A DNA stretch of 64,000 nt. It comes from Nitrospira sp. (lineage in GTDB: Bacteria; Nitrospirota; Nitrospiria; Nitrospirales; Nitrospiraceae). Positions 1 to 8,361 of the stretch are shown piece by piece. The notes beneath the pieces are model-generated. The model was not told the origin of the DNA, did no database searches, and saw only the letters and a list, made by a program, of their open reading frames with translations. A program made the translations under genes and the position numbers. Positions within the stretch are counted from its first letter, which is position 1, and each line of letters begins with the position of its first letter. Location of the stretch: assembly GCA_029194535.1 (NCBI GenBank), contig JARFXR010000001.1, positions 682,001 to 746,000 of the forward strand, written 5' to 3'.

Positions 1-230
1 TCGATAAACTGACTGATCTGCGACTTTGTCGTCTTGTCCCGGCCCTGCATGAGCGCGATCTTGGCGCTGCCTCGCTGCACGACGACCGTATCCATCGAAG
101 AGTTTTCAGTACCTACGTCCCGAGCCGACCAGATCGCCTCAAAACCGAGGACCTTGGTGAAGAGAAACTCCGCCGCATTGAGGTCCTCCACGCAGAGCGT
201 GATGTGATCAATTCCAGTTGAATGGTCCAT
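1..230 (-). CDS. 4-hydroxyphenylpyruvate dioxygenase-like VOC protein (N-terminal part, cut by window edge)
   Basis: Only the first 76 residues are visible; the gene runs off the left edge. They form the first beta-alpha-beta unit of a vicinal-oxygen-chelate domain: GIDHITLCVEDL supplies the first metal His (about residue 9), followed by an LGF turn. The later stretch ALMQGRDKTTKSQISQFI matches the place where HPPD-type enzymes read 'VLTSPL...EISEFL'. HPPD and its relative hydroxymandelate synthase act on 4-hydroxyphenylpyruvate. The start ATG at 230 has a strong GGAGGAGGG Shine-Dalgarno. The gene diverges from the CADD-like gene. The VOC fold is secure; the HPPD assignment rests on a short stretch, and the second VOC half and remaining ligands are outside the window. 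Confidence 0.6.
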   Translation of the reverse strand, partial: MDHSTGIDHITLCVEDLNAAEFLFTKVLGFEAIWSARDVGTENSSMDTVVVQRGSAKIALMQGRDKTTKSQISQFI

Positions 231-530
231 GATGACCCTCCTCCGGTGGAGCAGACTTCCGCCTCCGGTCGCCTCTCTCCGTTCTTGGCTCGTGAGAAGA
301 TCATAACACGGAAGATAAATCGAATGATAGAAATATTATATTAAAAGGTAGAAATAAAATTCATTCGTGATGCTGCTCTATTGGGATGTATAAACATATA
401 GAACATTATATCCATGAGTTAGGATATCTTGTGGCAGTTGATCTGGTGATTAAGAAAGTATATCATGTGGTGTGGGCATCATCTCAAGCGTCATGTCGTG
501 TCCCGTCCTTTTGCCGTCTGGAGGTGACCG
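231..530. promoter_or_regulatory. AT-rich divergent control region
   Basis: This 300-base gap lies between the HPPD-like gene (minus) and the CADD-like gene (plus). About 300-470 is much richer in A/T than the rest of the window. A possible plus-strand promoter is TTGGGA (381-386), 17 nt, CATTAT (404-409); an alternative is TTGATC (438-443), 15 nt, TATATC (459-464). An inverted repeat ATATCC (408-413) / GGATAT (422-427) with 8 nt between arms is a candidate operator, perhaps for the XRE-type regulator two genes downstream. The CADD-like gene has a good Shine-Dalgarno (GGAGGTGA) just before 531. No convincing small gene is seen here. Confidence 0.45.
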
Positions 531-1262
531 ATGACGTTCTATCAAGAAATGAGAGGAATCGTGCTGAAACACAGGGCGATCAACAATCCGTATCTCGATC
601 GTTTTCAATCGGGCCATCTCACCGTCGCCGATCTGAAAGATTTTGCAATCGAGTTCTACAACTTTGCTCGGTTCTTTCCTCGGATCTTGATGTCCCAGCT
701 TGTCAACACGGCGGACGAGAAGGTTGCCGAGGAGCTGACCAAGGTTCTGTACTCCGAATTGGGCAATGGACAGACTCAATATCGCCACGAGCTGCTGTAT
801 CGGAACTTTTTGCGGTCCATTGGTATCGATGTGCAGGAAGCCATGTCGCGCCCCATGCTGCCTTCGACCCGCTGTTACATCGACGGGATGGAACAGTTGT
901 ACAGCGACGGCAATCACGCCAAGGCTTTGGGCGCATCCTTCGGCCTGGAGAACATGGCCATTACGATGTGGGATCATCTCATTCCAGGGCTCGCCTATGT
1001 GAAATCTACTCGACATCCCCACATGGACCTCACGTATTTCACCTTTCATCGAGAACTCGAACTCTCCCACGAGGAGGCGATGGCGCATGCGGTGGAAGCC
1101 ATTGAAGGCGCGAACAACACCAGTATGTCCGATCAGGAAAGGGACGATTTCCGGTCAGGGGTCAACGCCGTCCTCGGATACCTCGAGGGGTTTTGGATCG
1201 GATTGACACACGGGGGATCTCCTGACCGTGAACCGCGGGAAGCCCGCTTTCACGCGGCATGA
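531..1262 (+). CDS. CADD-like diiron protein (TenA/PqqC fold), candidate p-aminobenzoate-forming enzyme
   Basis: The 243-residue protein has the all-helical TenA/PqqC fold and the ligand pattern of CADD, the chlamydial protein that makes p-aminobenzoate by sacrificing its own tyrosine and lysine. Candidate metal ligands are E76, H86, E140, H173, E177 and H180; the last four have the spacing of CADD's Glu, His, acid, His set. The gap between E76 and H86 is three residues longer than in CADD. Tyr21 lies close to the expected position of CADD's N-terminal sacrificial tyrosine; Tyr156 and Lys158 are nearby but cannot be aligned with certainty. A CADD homologue in Nitrosomonas is known to support p-aminobenzoate synthesis. 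It is the first gene of a plus-strand cluster. The genome also carries pabB/pabC-like genes (39964-42314), so the role here is open. Confidence 0.7.
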   Translation: MTFYQEMRGIVLKHRAINNPYLDRFQSGHLTVADLKDFAIEFYNFARFFPRILMSQLVNTADEKVAEELTKVLYSELGNGQTQYRHELLYRNFLRSIGIDVQEAMSRPMLPSTRCYIDGMEQLYSDGNHAKALGASFGLENMAITMWDHLIPGLAYVKSTRHPHMDLTYFTFHRELELSHEEAMAHAVEAIEGANNTSMSDQERDDFRSGVNAVLGYLEGFWIGLTHGGSPDREPREARFHAA

Positions 1263-1312
1263 TCGTTTCCGGGACCGCTCAGGCTTAGACCGATCCGTGA
1301 GAGGAGTGATGC

Positions 1313-2275
1313 ATGTCGGAAGTCTCGAAGTATCTCGAAGCCATGAAGGAGCGGTTCGGTCTCAGCAGCGACTATGCGGTGGCGAAAAAGCTGGGTATCG
1401 CCCAGCCTGAAGCCAATTTGATCCGACGCGGTCTCAAGATTCCCAAGCCTGAGCTCTGCATCAAGATCGCCAAACTCCTCGACAAGAACCCGGTCGAACT
1501 CCTGTTGATCGCGCAGAAGGACAAGGCTCCGTCCACAGCCAAAGAATATTGGACCCTGGCGCTGACTGCCGTCGACGTCATGCTTCATGTTCCCAAGACT
1601 CCCAAATACATTCCGCGCAAGGTGGAGGCGATCGGGCGGGAGCTCCGTCAGCTTGAAATGCAAACGCTCACGTATGAAGGGGCGGAAGCAAACGCCGAGG
1701 CCGTCCGACTTGTTCAGACGGCCGAACGGTCCATCGATGCGATCATGGAACGCTGGAACATCTGGAAGAAAGGCGAAGCCCTCTATCCGAACTATCTGCT
1801 GGCCAACCAAGAGGCGGCCAAGCGGGGAGTGCGCATCCGCCGACTGTTGGTTCTGACACGCGAGCAAATGCGGCAGGAGTCGGTGGTGCGCGACGCCGTT
1901 CAGGTCATGGACGACCAGCAACGGGCCGGCATCGACATTTTCTTCGCGTTTCGCGAAGAACTCGAACGTGCGCCCGCATTTCAGCGATTCGAAGAGGATT
2001 ATGGGAGCCAGGGGGCCGCGAGCGATCTCAACGCGGCTATGTTCGACGGGGAGATCCTCATTTTCTCTCAGTCCTACGGCCAAGTGCAGCTCGGCGTGGT
2101 CGGGCCTCCGACCCCTATCACGATGATCAATCAGTTGGAGATTACGTGGAAGCCGGACCTGCTGCGCGATCTCGACCCTGCACCGCTCTTCGATATGACT
2201 CGGTATGTTTTCGAATATGGAGGCGCGCAGGCATTTCGGGGAGAATTGTCCCGATTTGAGAGGTCAATCGTATGA
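1313..2275 (+). CDS. XRE-type HTH regulator with phospholipase-D-like C-terminal domain
   Basis: Residues about 1-65 form a helix-turn-helix of the XRE/Cro type (DYAVAKKLGIAQPEANLIRRG). After a linker of about 75 residues comes a domain starting near AERSIDAI and ending near residue 300 that reads like a phospholipase-D-like fold without HKD catalytic motifs. Such domains usually act as sensors in regulators. The ATG at 1313 has a GAGGAG Shine-Dalgarno. Its stop overlaps the ATG of the next gene (ATGA), so the two are translationally coupled. The placement suggests it controls this cluster, possibly through the AT-rich region at 231-530; that is inference. Confidence 0.6.
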   Translation: MSEVSKYLEAMKERFGLSSDYAVAKKLGIAQPEANLIRRGLKIPKPELCIKIAKLLDKNPVELLLIAQKDKAPSTAKEYWTLALTAVDVMLHVPKTPKYIPRKVEAIGRELRQLEMQTLTYEGAEANAEAVRLVQTAERSIDAIMERWNIWKKGEALYPNYLLANQEAAKRGVRIRRLLVLTREQMRQESVVRDAVQVMDDQQRAGIDIFFAFREELERAPAFQRFEEDYGSQGAASDLNAAMFDGEILIFSQSYGQVQLGVVGPPTPITMINQLEITWKPDLLRDLDPAPLFDMTRYVFEYGGAQAFRGELSRFERSIV

Positions 2276-3678
2276 AGTTCCCCTCCGAGCCGTTCAAGAT
2301 CAAAGTCGTGGAACCGATTCGGCGCACGACGCGCGAGGAGCGGGATCGTCTGCTGCGCAATGCGGGGTACAACCTGTTCCAGGTTCCAGCCGAGAGTGTG
2401 TATGTCGATCTGCTGACCGACAGCGGGACATCCGCCATGAGCGACCATCAGTGGGCGGGCCTGATGTTGGGGGACGAGTCCTATGCCGGAAGCAGGAACT
2501 ATTACCACTTCGAGCAAACCGTCCGCGCCATCTTCGGGTACAAGCATGTGATTCCCACTCATCAAGGGCGCATGGCTGAAAATCTGCTGTTCTCCACGGT
2601 GGTGAAGCCGGGCATGTGCGTCCCGAACAATATTCATTTCGATACCACACGAGCCAACGTTGAGCATCAAGGCGCCCAGGCTCTCGACGTCGTGATCAAA
2701 GAAGCCTACGACCCGCATTGCGAATCGCCGTTCAAAGGCAATATGGACGTGATTCGGCTGGAAGAGGCGATCAATCGGATCGGCCCGGAGCGCATTCCGC
2801 TCGTCATGCTCACGATCACAAACAACAGCGGAGGCGGGCAACCTGTCTCGATGGACAACATCCGGCAGACCCGTGCGCTGGTGGACCGCTACGGCATCCC
2901 GCTGTTCTTTGATGCCTGCCGTTTCGCCGAGAATTGCTTCTTCATCAAGGAACGGGAGCCGGGGTTCTCCGGCAAGTCGATTCTCGACATCGCACAGGAG
3001 CTTTTCCGGTACGGAGACGGCTGTACAATGTCAGCCAAGAAGGACGGCCTCGTGAACATAGGGGGATTTCTGGGCCTGAATGACGATCGGTGGGCGCAGG
3101 ATATTACCAATATGCTCATCCTGGTCGAAGGCTTTCCCACCTATGGCGGATTGGCCGGTCGCGATCTCGAGGCGATGGCGAGAGGACTCCGAGAAGTATT
3201 GGACGAAGACTATCTCGCCTTTCGGGTCGGCCAGGTACGGTATCTTGGAGAATTGCTGGATCAGGCCGGTGTACCCATTCTCAAACCGATCGGGGGACAT
3301 GCCGTGTATCTGAATGCCAAGGAATTTCTGCCGCACATTCCGCGGGCACAGTTCCCCGCCCAATCCCTGGCCACCGCTCTCTATCGGGAGTACGGGATTC
3401 GAGGTGTGGAAATCGGCACGGTGATGTTCGGCAAGAAGGATCAGGCGACCGGGCGGACCATTCACCCTGAACTCGAGATGGTGAGGCTGGCTATCCCACG
3501 CAGAGTCTATACGAACATGCAGGTCACCTACGTCGCGGAGTCGATCATTGAGCTGTTCCAGCGTCGCGAGAAGATTCGCGGTCTCCGCTTGACCTATGAA
3601 GCGCCGGTGCTGCGCCACTTCACGGCGCGATTTGAGGAGATTCTGAGTCGTTCTCCATTGGAGCAGCCTGCACCCTGA
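2272..3678 (+). CDS. tnaA: Tryptophanase / tyrosine phenol-lyase family enzyme, tryptophanase-type active site
   Basis: A full-length 468-residue PLP-dependent beta-eliminating lyase. The numbering coincides with tyrosine phenol-lyase for much of its length. PLP lysine is K257 in MSAKKDG; Y71, R100, N185, D214 and R217 are the conserved cofactor and substrate contacts. The residues that separate the two activities look tryptophanase-like: D124 (Thr in tyrosine phenol-lyase), I381 (Arg in tyrosine phenol-lyase) and H449 (Phe there). By contrast VNIGGFL after the PLP lysine is lyase-like. Tryptophanase splits L-tryptophan to indole, pyruvate and ammonia. The family call is secure; substrate is inferred from three residues. 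It is coupled to the upstream regulator by a 4-nt overlap. Confidence 0.82.
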   Translation: MKFPSEPFKIKVVEPIRRTTREERDRLLRNAGYNLFQVPAESVYVDLLTDSGTSAMSDHQWAGLMLGDESYAGSRNYYHFEQTVRAIFGYKHVIPTHQGRMAENLLFSTVVKPGMCVPNNIHFDTTRANVEHQGAQALDVVIKEAYDPHCESPFKGNMDVIRLEEAINRIGPERIPLVMLTITNNSGGGQPVSMDNIRQTRALVDRYGIPLFFDACRFAENCFFIKEREPGFSGKSILDIAQELFRYGDGCTMSAKKDGLVNIGGFLGLNDDRWAQDITNMLILVEGFPTYGGLAGRDLEAMARGLREVLDEDYLAFRVGQVRYLGELLDQAGVPILKPIGGHAVYLNAKEFLPHIPRAQFPAQSLATALYREYGIRGVEIGTVMFGKKDQATGRTIHPELEMVRLAIPRRVYTNMQVTYVAESIIELFQRREKIRGLRLTYEAPVLRHFTARFEEILSRSPLEQPAP

Positions 3679-3690
3679 ATCGGAGCAACC

Positions 3691-5637
3691 ATGGGATCGC
3701 TGTTTACAGGCCTTGAACGAATCGAAGAAGCTCGAGATCGGTTGTCGGGCAACAGTTTCATGGCGGGGCTTTTCGTCGGGAGGCCGGATTTCTCACTGCT
3801 GCTTCCTCCTGAGGAATCACAGGAGCAGCAGGAAGCCTGGGAGAGCTATCGCCCCCAGCTGCAGACATTCCTCACGACGCAGGTCGATCCCGATGAGATC
3901 GAACGGACCGCCAAGATCCCTGATTCCGTGCTGAAGGGATTGTTTGCGCTCGGCGCATTCGGCATGAAGCTGCCCAAGGAATATGGAGGACTCGGATTCT
4001 CGTATACGAACTACGGCCGGGCCCTCATGCTCATAGCGAGTTGGAGCAACATTCTGGCCTTGACCGTCGCCGTGCCGCAGTCAATCGGCATTGCTATGCC
4101 AATCCTGCTTTTCGGGAGTGAAGAGCAAAAGCGGAAATATCTGCCGATTGTCGCTCGGGAAGCCATTTCGGCCTTCGCGCTAACCGAACCCGTCACCGGG
4201 TCCGATGCCGCCCATATCAAGACCGAGGCAGTGCTGGATTCCACTGGCACGGAGTTTGTCGTGAACGGGGAGAAGCTGTGGTGCACGAACGGAACGATTG
4301 CGCAGTATTTGACGTTGATCGCACGGGTGCCGGCCAGGAAGGAATTGCGTGACGGGCGAACCGTGTGGGTTCCCGTCCCTGAAGGTCAAGATGCGGACGA
4401 GCGGGTTCACACCGCATTCATCCTCGAGATGGATCTTCCGGGAGTGAAAGTGCGCCAACGGTGCCAGTTCGAAGGGTGCAGAGGCATTGAAAATGCCCAC
4501 ATGACCTTCACGGATGTCCGCATACCGGCGGCGAACGTCATCGGTGAAGTCGGCCGTGGATTGAAATATGCCCTCACGATTCTCAATGTCGGTCGGGCGA
4601 TCAGCATCCCCGCCATTTGCCTGGGCATGGCCAAACAGGCGTGGCAGCCGACGCTTGATAGGGCCAATACCCGGTGGACTTTTCAGAAACCGCTCGGCGA
4701 GCGGCAGACACAGCGCATGAGGCTGGGTCGTATGGCCGCCGACCTCTTTGCGATGGAGGCGCTCGCCTTCTCTGCGTGGCGAATGGCTGACCAGCACGAC
4801 TACGACGTTCGAATTGAATCGGCGATCACGAAAATATTCTGTTCGGAGCACACGATCCGGTTTCTGAAAGATGCTCAGATCATTTTCGGAGGGATGGGAT
4901 ACGAAACGGCTGATTCCAAGCGGATTCGCGGAGAACCGGCATTCGGCATCGAACAACTCGTTCGCGATGCCGAGATGTACCGGCTCGGGGAAGGCGCGAC
5001 AGACATCCTACGCCCCTTTGTGGCGCGCGAGGGCCTCAATGCGCATCTCGAGCGCGCTCGGAATTACCTCGAGGAGGACGTGACAAGCTGGCGGCGGCTC
5101 CTGGAGTTTGGACGCCTCGTGGGTTTCTACATACCCTGGTATTTGAAGCAATGGATGTCGAGACGGCTGCCCTCTTGGCCCGAATTCCGGCATCCCGAAG
5201 TCCGCCCGAAGCTGCGGTTTGTGGAACGCGCGAGCCGGCGCCTCGCGCGCGCGATGCTGTACTCCGTGGCATGGCATCGGCGGACACTACGAGACGACCA
5301 AGGACGCCAGAATCGCATCGAAAGCATTGGAGAAGACCTTGCCGTGATTGCGGCCACCGCGCTCTATGCAGAAGCGCATAAGGGGACGGCAGAACACTCA
5401 GAGGTGTGGGATCTTGCAAATGAAGTCTTCCGCGAAGCGAAAGGTCGCGTGAAGCACCAGATTCGCGCGCTTATTGCCAACAGAGACACGCGCTTCACGA
5501 GAATCGGGATAAAGGCACTCCTGGGCACGTATCCGACGCTCTCTGAGGGCGTCATTCCGCGCAACCTTCAGGACTACGGTCGGTCAGAGGCGCCTGCTGT
5601 TGGTGCCGGCAAGGGAAGGAAGCAGGCTGCAGTCTGA
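3691..5637 (+). CDS. Acyl-CoA dehydrogenase
   Basis: A 648-residue FAD flavoprotein with the three acyl-CoA dehydrogenase domains: N-terminal helices to about residue 150, the middle beta domain with LTEPVTGSDAAH, and the C-terminal helical bundle. The segment RDAEMYRLGEGATDIL carries the glutamate at the position of the catalytic base of MCAD (the YEGT region). There are about 190 residues after that, an extension like the long FadE/very-long-chain group. It oxidises acyl-CoA to enoyl-CoA and passes electrons to ETF. It begins 12 nt after the tryptophanase-type gene with a GGAG Shine-Dalgarno. Chain-length preference cannot be read from sequence. Why it sits with aromatic amino-acid genes is not clear. 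Confidence 0.85.
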   Translation: MGSLFTGLERIEEARDRLSGNSFMAGLFVGRPDFSLLLPPEESQEQQEAWESYRPQLQTFLTTQVDPDEIERTAKIPDSVLKGLFALGAFGMKLPKEYGGLGFSYTNYGRALMLIASWSNILALTVAVPQSIGIAMPILLFGSEEQKRKYLPIVAREAISAFALTEPVTGSDAAHIKTEAVLDSTGTEFVVNGEKLWCTNGTIAQYLTLIARVPARKELRDGRTVWVPVPEGQDADERVHTAFILEMDLPGVKVRQRCQFEGCRGIENAHMTFTDVRIPAANVIGEVGRGLKYALTILNVGRAISIPAICLGMAKQAWQPTLDRANTRWTFQKPLGERQTQRMRLGRMAADLFAMEALAFSAWRMADQHDYDVRIESAITKIFCSEHTIRFLKDAQIIFGGMGYETADSKRIRGEPAFGIEQLVRDAEMYRLGEGATDILRPFVAREGLNAHLERARNYLEEDVTSWRRLLEFGRLVGFYIPWYLKQWMSRRLPSWPEFRHPEVRPKLRFVERASRRLARAMLYSVAWHRRTLRDDQGRQNRIESIGEDLAVIAATALYAEAHKGTAEHSEVWDLANEVFREAKGRVKHQIRALIANRDTRFTRIGIKALLGTYPTLSEGVIPRNLQDYGRSEAPAVGAGKGRKQAAV

Positions 5638-5642
5638 GCGAG

Positions 5643-6467
5643 ATGACGTTGGACGCCAACCGTTCCAAGGAAAAACCGCTCAAGTACCGGGGGGTAGGCG
5701 ATCGTGTCGCGCGCCCGGTTCGTCTGCTCGATGTAACCCTGCCTTCTCCGGTTGAGAATCTCGCCCTCGACGAAGTCTTACTGGATGAGATGGAGGAGCA
5801 CGGCGGCCACCCTGTGCTGCGCTTTTGGGAAAGCGATCGGCACTTTGCCGTGCTGGGCCGTGCCTCGATTCTTGCAGAGGACATAAATCTCACCGCCTGT
5901 GAACAGGACGGCATACCTATACTGCGGCGGGCGAGCGGCGGCGGGACCGTCTTACAGGGACCCGGATGTCTTTCCTACGCCTTCGTGCTTCCCCTGTCCT
6001 TTCATCCCGATTTGAGAGACATTCGTTCCACCAATCGATTTGTCTTGCAGCGCATAGCCGATGCGCTCCAACGTTGGGAGCCGGCGATCGCGTTCCACGG
6101 CATCAGCGATCTGGGCGTCGCCGGACTCAAGATTTCCGGGAATGCGCAGCGGAGGAATCGGAAGGGACTCCTCTTTCACGGCACCGTCCTTTGCGACATG
6201 CGGGCCGACCTCATTGCACGGTACCTGAAGGAACCTCGGAGAAGGCCGGACTATCGTGGCGACCGGCTCCATGGCGAATTTCTCGGCAGAATCGACGCGT
6301 CGCCGCAGGAAGTGAAGCAGGCGATTGCGGCGGCCTGGTGTGCCCAGGTCCATTTAGAGGATTGGCCGAGAAGCCGGATGCCGAGCACCATTGCAAAAGT
6401 AGTCGAGCGAAGTTTCCCGCAGCGTGCGGACCTGTCATCCTCTTCCGAGGGTGGTCGCGGCTCGTGA
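5643..6467 (+). CDS. Lipoate-protein ligase / octanoyltransferase family protein
   Basis: The 274-residue protein belongs to the BPL/LPL (LplA/LipM/LipL) fold. It shows the lipoyl-binding motif RRASGGGTVLQGPGCLSYAF near residue 100 and GLKISGNAQRRNRKGLLFHG near residue 160, where the Lys of LKISGNA is the expected lipoyl/octanoyl contact. Such proteins attach lipoate or octanoate to E2 and GcvH domains. Without biochemical data it could be a salvage ligase or an octanoyl-amidotransferase. It follows the acyl-CoA dehydrogenase by 5 nt, so it is probably co-transcribed. Length and motifs are normal. Confidence 0.75.
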   Translation: MTLDANRSKEKPLKYRGVGDRVARPVRLLDVTLPSPVENLALDEVLLDEMEEHGGHPVLRFWESDRHFAVLGRASILAEDINLTACEQDGIPILRRASGGGTVLQGPGCLSYAFVLPLSFHPDLRDIRSTNRFVLQRIADALQRWEPAIAFHGISDLGVAGLKISGNAQRRNRKGLLFHGTVLCDMRADLIARYLKEPRRRPDYRGDRLHGEFLGRIDASPQEVKQAIAAAWCAQVHLEDWPRSRMPSTIAKVVERSFPQRADLSSSSEGGRGS

Positions 6468-6482
6468 GCAACCGACCTTCAA

Positions 6483-6512
6483 TTGACGCCTCCGGCGTCG
6501 GTTGTGTATAAC
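6483..6512 (+). promoter_or_regulatory. Sigma-70-like promoter of the polyamine operon
   Basis: TTGACG (6483-6488), an 18-nt spacer, and TATAAC (6507-6512) match the bacterial housekeeping promoter at ten of twelve positions. The expected start point is near 6519, giving a leader of about 45 nt before the ATG at 6564. It separates the polyamine genes from the CADD cluster upstream. Confidence 0.65.
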
Positions 6513-6563
6513 GGATGCGCTTCCCTCTGCTTCCACATCCGGTACGGGACGACGCTTACCATT

Positions 6564-7673
6564 ATGGGCGCTAGAGAATTTCGAGACGGGGCGAAGGATG
6601 GACTTGAAGCGCTGGAGCCTCTCGATCCCGAAGCCATCACCTCATTCGACGACCTGTTGACCGCGATGCGCAAGACCGCCTTCGGGGGGCGCCGGCTGGG
6701 CGAAGCCTACGAAGTCTTGTCGGCGATGATCGACGATCCGGACTGCTCCGTCGTGATGACCCTGTCCGGTGCCATGACCATTGCGAAGATGGGCAAGATC
6801 ATCAGCACCATGATCGACCACGGGATGGTGCAGTGCGTCGTCTCGACCGGGGCCTTGATCGCCCACGGGCTCAGCGAGTCGGTCGGGAAAACACATTATC
6901 GCCATCATCCGTCGATGAGCGACGAGGAGCTGTTCCGCAAAGGATACAACCGGGTTTACGACACGCTCGAGATGGAATCGAATCTGAACTATGTCGAGCA
7001 TGTGGTCGGCCAGACGATGAAGCGGATCGATCCGAACCAGCCGTTGTCGTCGGAATTGCTGACCCGTGAGCTCGGCCGGACGCTGGCGGAGGAATTTGAC
7101 GGATCCGGCATTCTGAAGAGCGCCTATCTCAAGAAGGTTCCGGTCTATATTCCCGCCTTTACCGATTCCGAAATGGGCCTGGATGTCGGAACCTGGGCGA
7201 TGGGCCGCATGGTGGATCAGGCGCGTGCTCAAACCAAAGGTGGGAGCGATCTGGATATTCTCCGGACGATCAACAAGTCCTGCCCGTCCTTCAATCCCTA
7301 TCAGGATCTCAACAGCTACACGACGCACATCACTTCGGCCAAGCGCCTGGGAATTTTTACGATCGGCGGAGGAGTGCCTCGCAACTGGTCTCAGCAAGTG
7401 GGACCGTATATCGAAATCAGCAACATGCGACTGGGACTCAACGTCAAGCCTCCTCGCTTTCACTATGGAGTGCGAATCTGTCCGGAGCCGGATTACTGGG
7501 GAGGCCTGAGCGGGTGCACCTATCAGGAGGGCATCTCGTGGGGCAAGTTCGTCTCCCCTGAGGAAGGCGGGCGTTTCGCCGAGGTCTTGAGCGACGCCAC
7601 GGTCGTCTGGCCGTTGCTGATGGTCGGTTTGCTGGAACGAATGAAACTCAAACGGGCGACCTGCGGGACATGA
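6564..7673 (+). CDS. Deoxyhypusine-synthase-like enzyme (probable homospermidine synthase)
   Basis: The 369-residue protein has the deoxyhypusine synthase fold. The catalytic block QEGISWGKF holds K328 (the lysine that forms the enzyme-aminobutyl intermediate), W326 and E322, in the same spacing as the eukaryotic enzyme. NAD-binding glycines are seen in TIGGGVP. The His-His pair that follows this glycine motif in eukaryotic enzymes is replaced by R273-N274-W275, as is common in bacterial homologues. Bacteria have no eIF5A, and several bacterial members make homospermidine from putrescine. Arginine decarboxylase and agmatinase in the same operon would supply putrescine. ATG 6564 is chosen because it lies downstream of the promoter at 6483-6512. 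Substrate is inferred. Confidence 0.72.
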   Translation: MGAREFRDGAKDGLEALEPLDPEAITSFDDLLTAMRKTAFGGRRLGEAYEVLSAMIDDPDCSVVMTLSGAMTIAKMGKIISTMIDHGMVQCVVSTGALIAHGLSESVGKTHYRHHPSMSDEELFRKGYNRVYDTLEMESNLNYVEHVVGQTMKRIDPNQPLSSELLTRELGRTLAEEFDGSGILKSAYLKKVPVYIPAFTDSEMGLDVGTWAMGRMVDQARAQTKGGSDLDILRTINKSCPSFNPYQDLNSYTTHITSAKRLGIFTIGGGVPRNWSQQVGPYIEISNMRLGLNVKPPRFHYGVRICPEPDYWGGLSGCTYQEGISWGKFVSPEEGGRFAEVLSDATVVWPLLMVGLLERMKLKRATCGT

Positions 7674-8314
7674 TGCTGCCGCCGGTTCGAAGAATCGTGA
7701 TGTTCTTGCTGATGGGCCTTGCCGTTGCGTGGGCGGCGGGAATCGAGGCCGGGACGATCACTGATGACGGACGGATCAGGGGGCGGGCGGATGCCCCGAT
7801 TACGCTGGTCGAGTATTCCGACTTTACCTGTGGCTACTGCCTCAAGTTCTTCCGCGAGACGTTGCCGAGGCTGCAAGCCAAGTACATCGATACCGGAAAA
7901 GTGAAATTTGTGTATCGGGATTATCCGCGCGCCGATCGCGGCGTCGGCGTCGACGCGGCTGTGGCGGCGCGCTGTGCCGGCGCCCAGGGGCGGTATTGGG
8001 CGATGCATGATCGTTTGTTCACGGAAGGCGGGCGATTGGAATCCGGCGCTATGAAGGGATTTGCCAAAGCGATCGGGCTGGATCCGGCTACGTTCGGACA
8101 GTGTTTTGACGAACGGCGCCATTTGGAGTCGATTTTCCAGGACCGCCAGGAGGCAAACCGCTGGGGATTCCACGGGACTCCAGGGTTCATCCTGATGTAC
8201 ACCGCCGCCGGTCCGACGGAAAAAGATCCGGCCGTCGCCATTCCCGGCGCTTTTCCGTTCGAAGCCTTCGCGGAGGAGATCGATCGCATGCTCAGCAAGA
8301 CGCCGCCGTCGTAA
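7670..8314 (+). CDS. DsbA-like periplasmic thioredoxin-fold protein
   Basis: The 214-residue protein starts with a signal peptide (hydrophobic run FLLMGLAVAWAAG) and has the DsbA/DSBA-oxidoreductase pattern: DAPITLVEYSDFTCGYCLKF with redox cysteines C54 and C57 (CGYC), and later GTPGFIL containing the cis-proline loop. It would act outside the cytoplasm on disulfides. Its ATG overlaps the stop of the deoxyhypusine-synthase-like gene (ATGATG), so the two are translationally coupled. There is no obvious reason for an exported thiol oxidoreductase in a polyamine operon; see findings. Confidence 0.78.
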   Translation: MMLPPVRRIVMFLLMGLAVAWAAGIEAGTITDDGRIRGRADAPITLVEYSDFTCGYCLKFFRETLPRLQAKYIDTGKVKFVYRDYPRADRGVGVDAAVAARCAGAQGRYWAMHDRLFTEGGRLESGAMKGFAKAIGLDPATFGQCFDERRHLESIFQDRQEANRWGFHGTPGFILMYTAAGPTEKDPAVAIPGAFPFEAFAEEIDRMLSKTPPS

Positions 8315-8361
8315 GACCATGAGGGCTCAACCGGCGAGACACACGTAAAGAAGGATAACCT

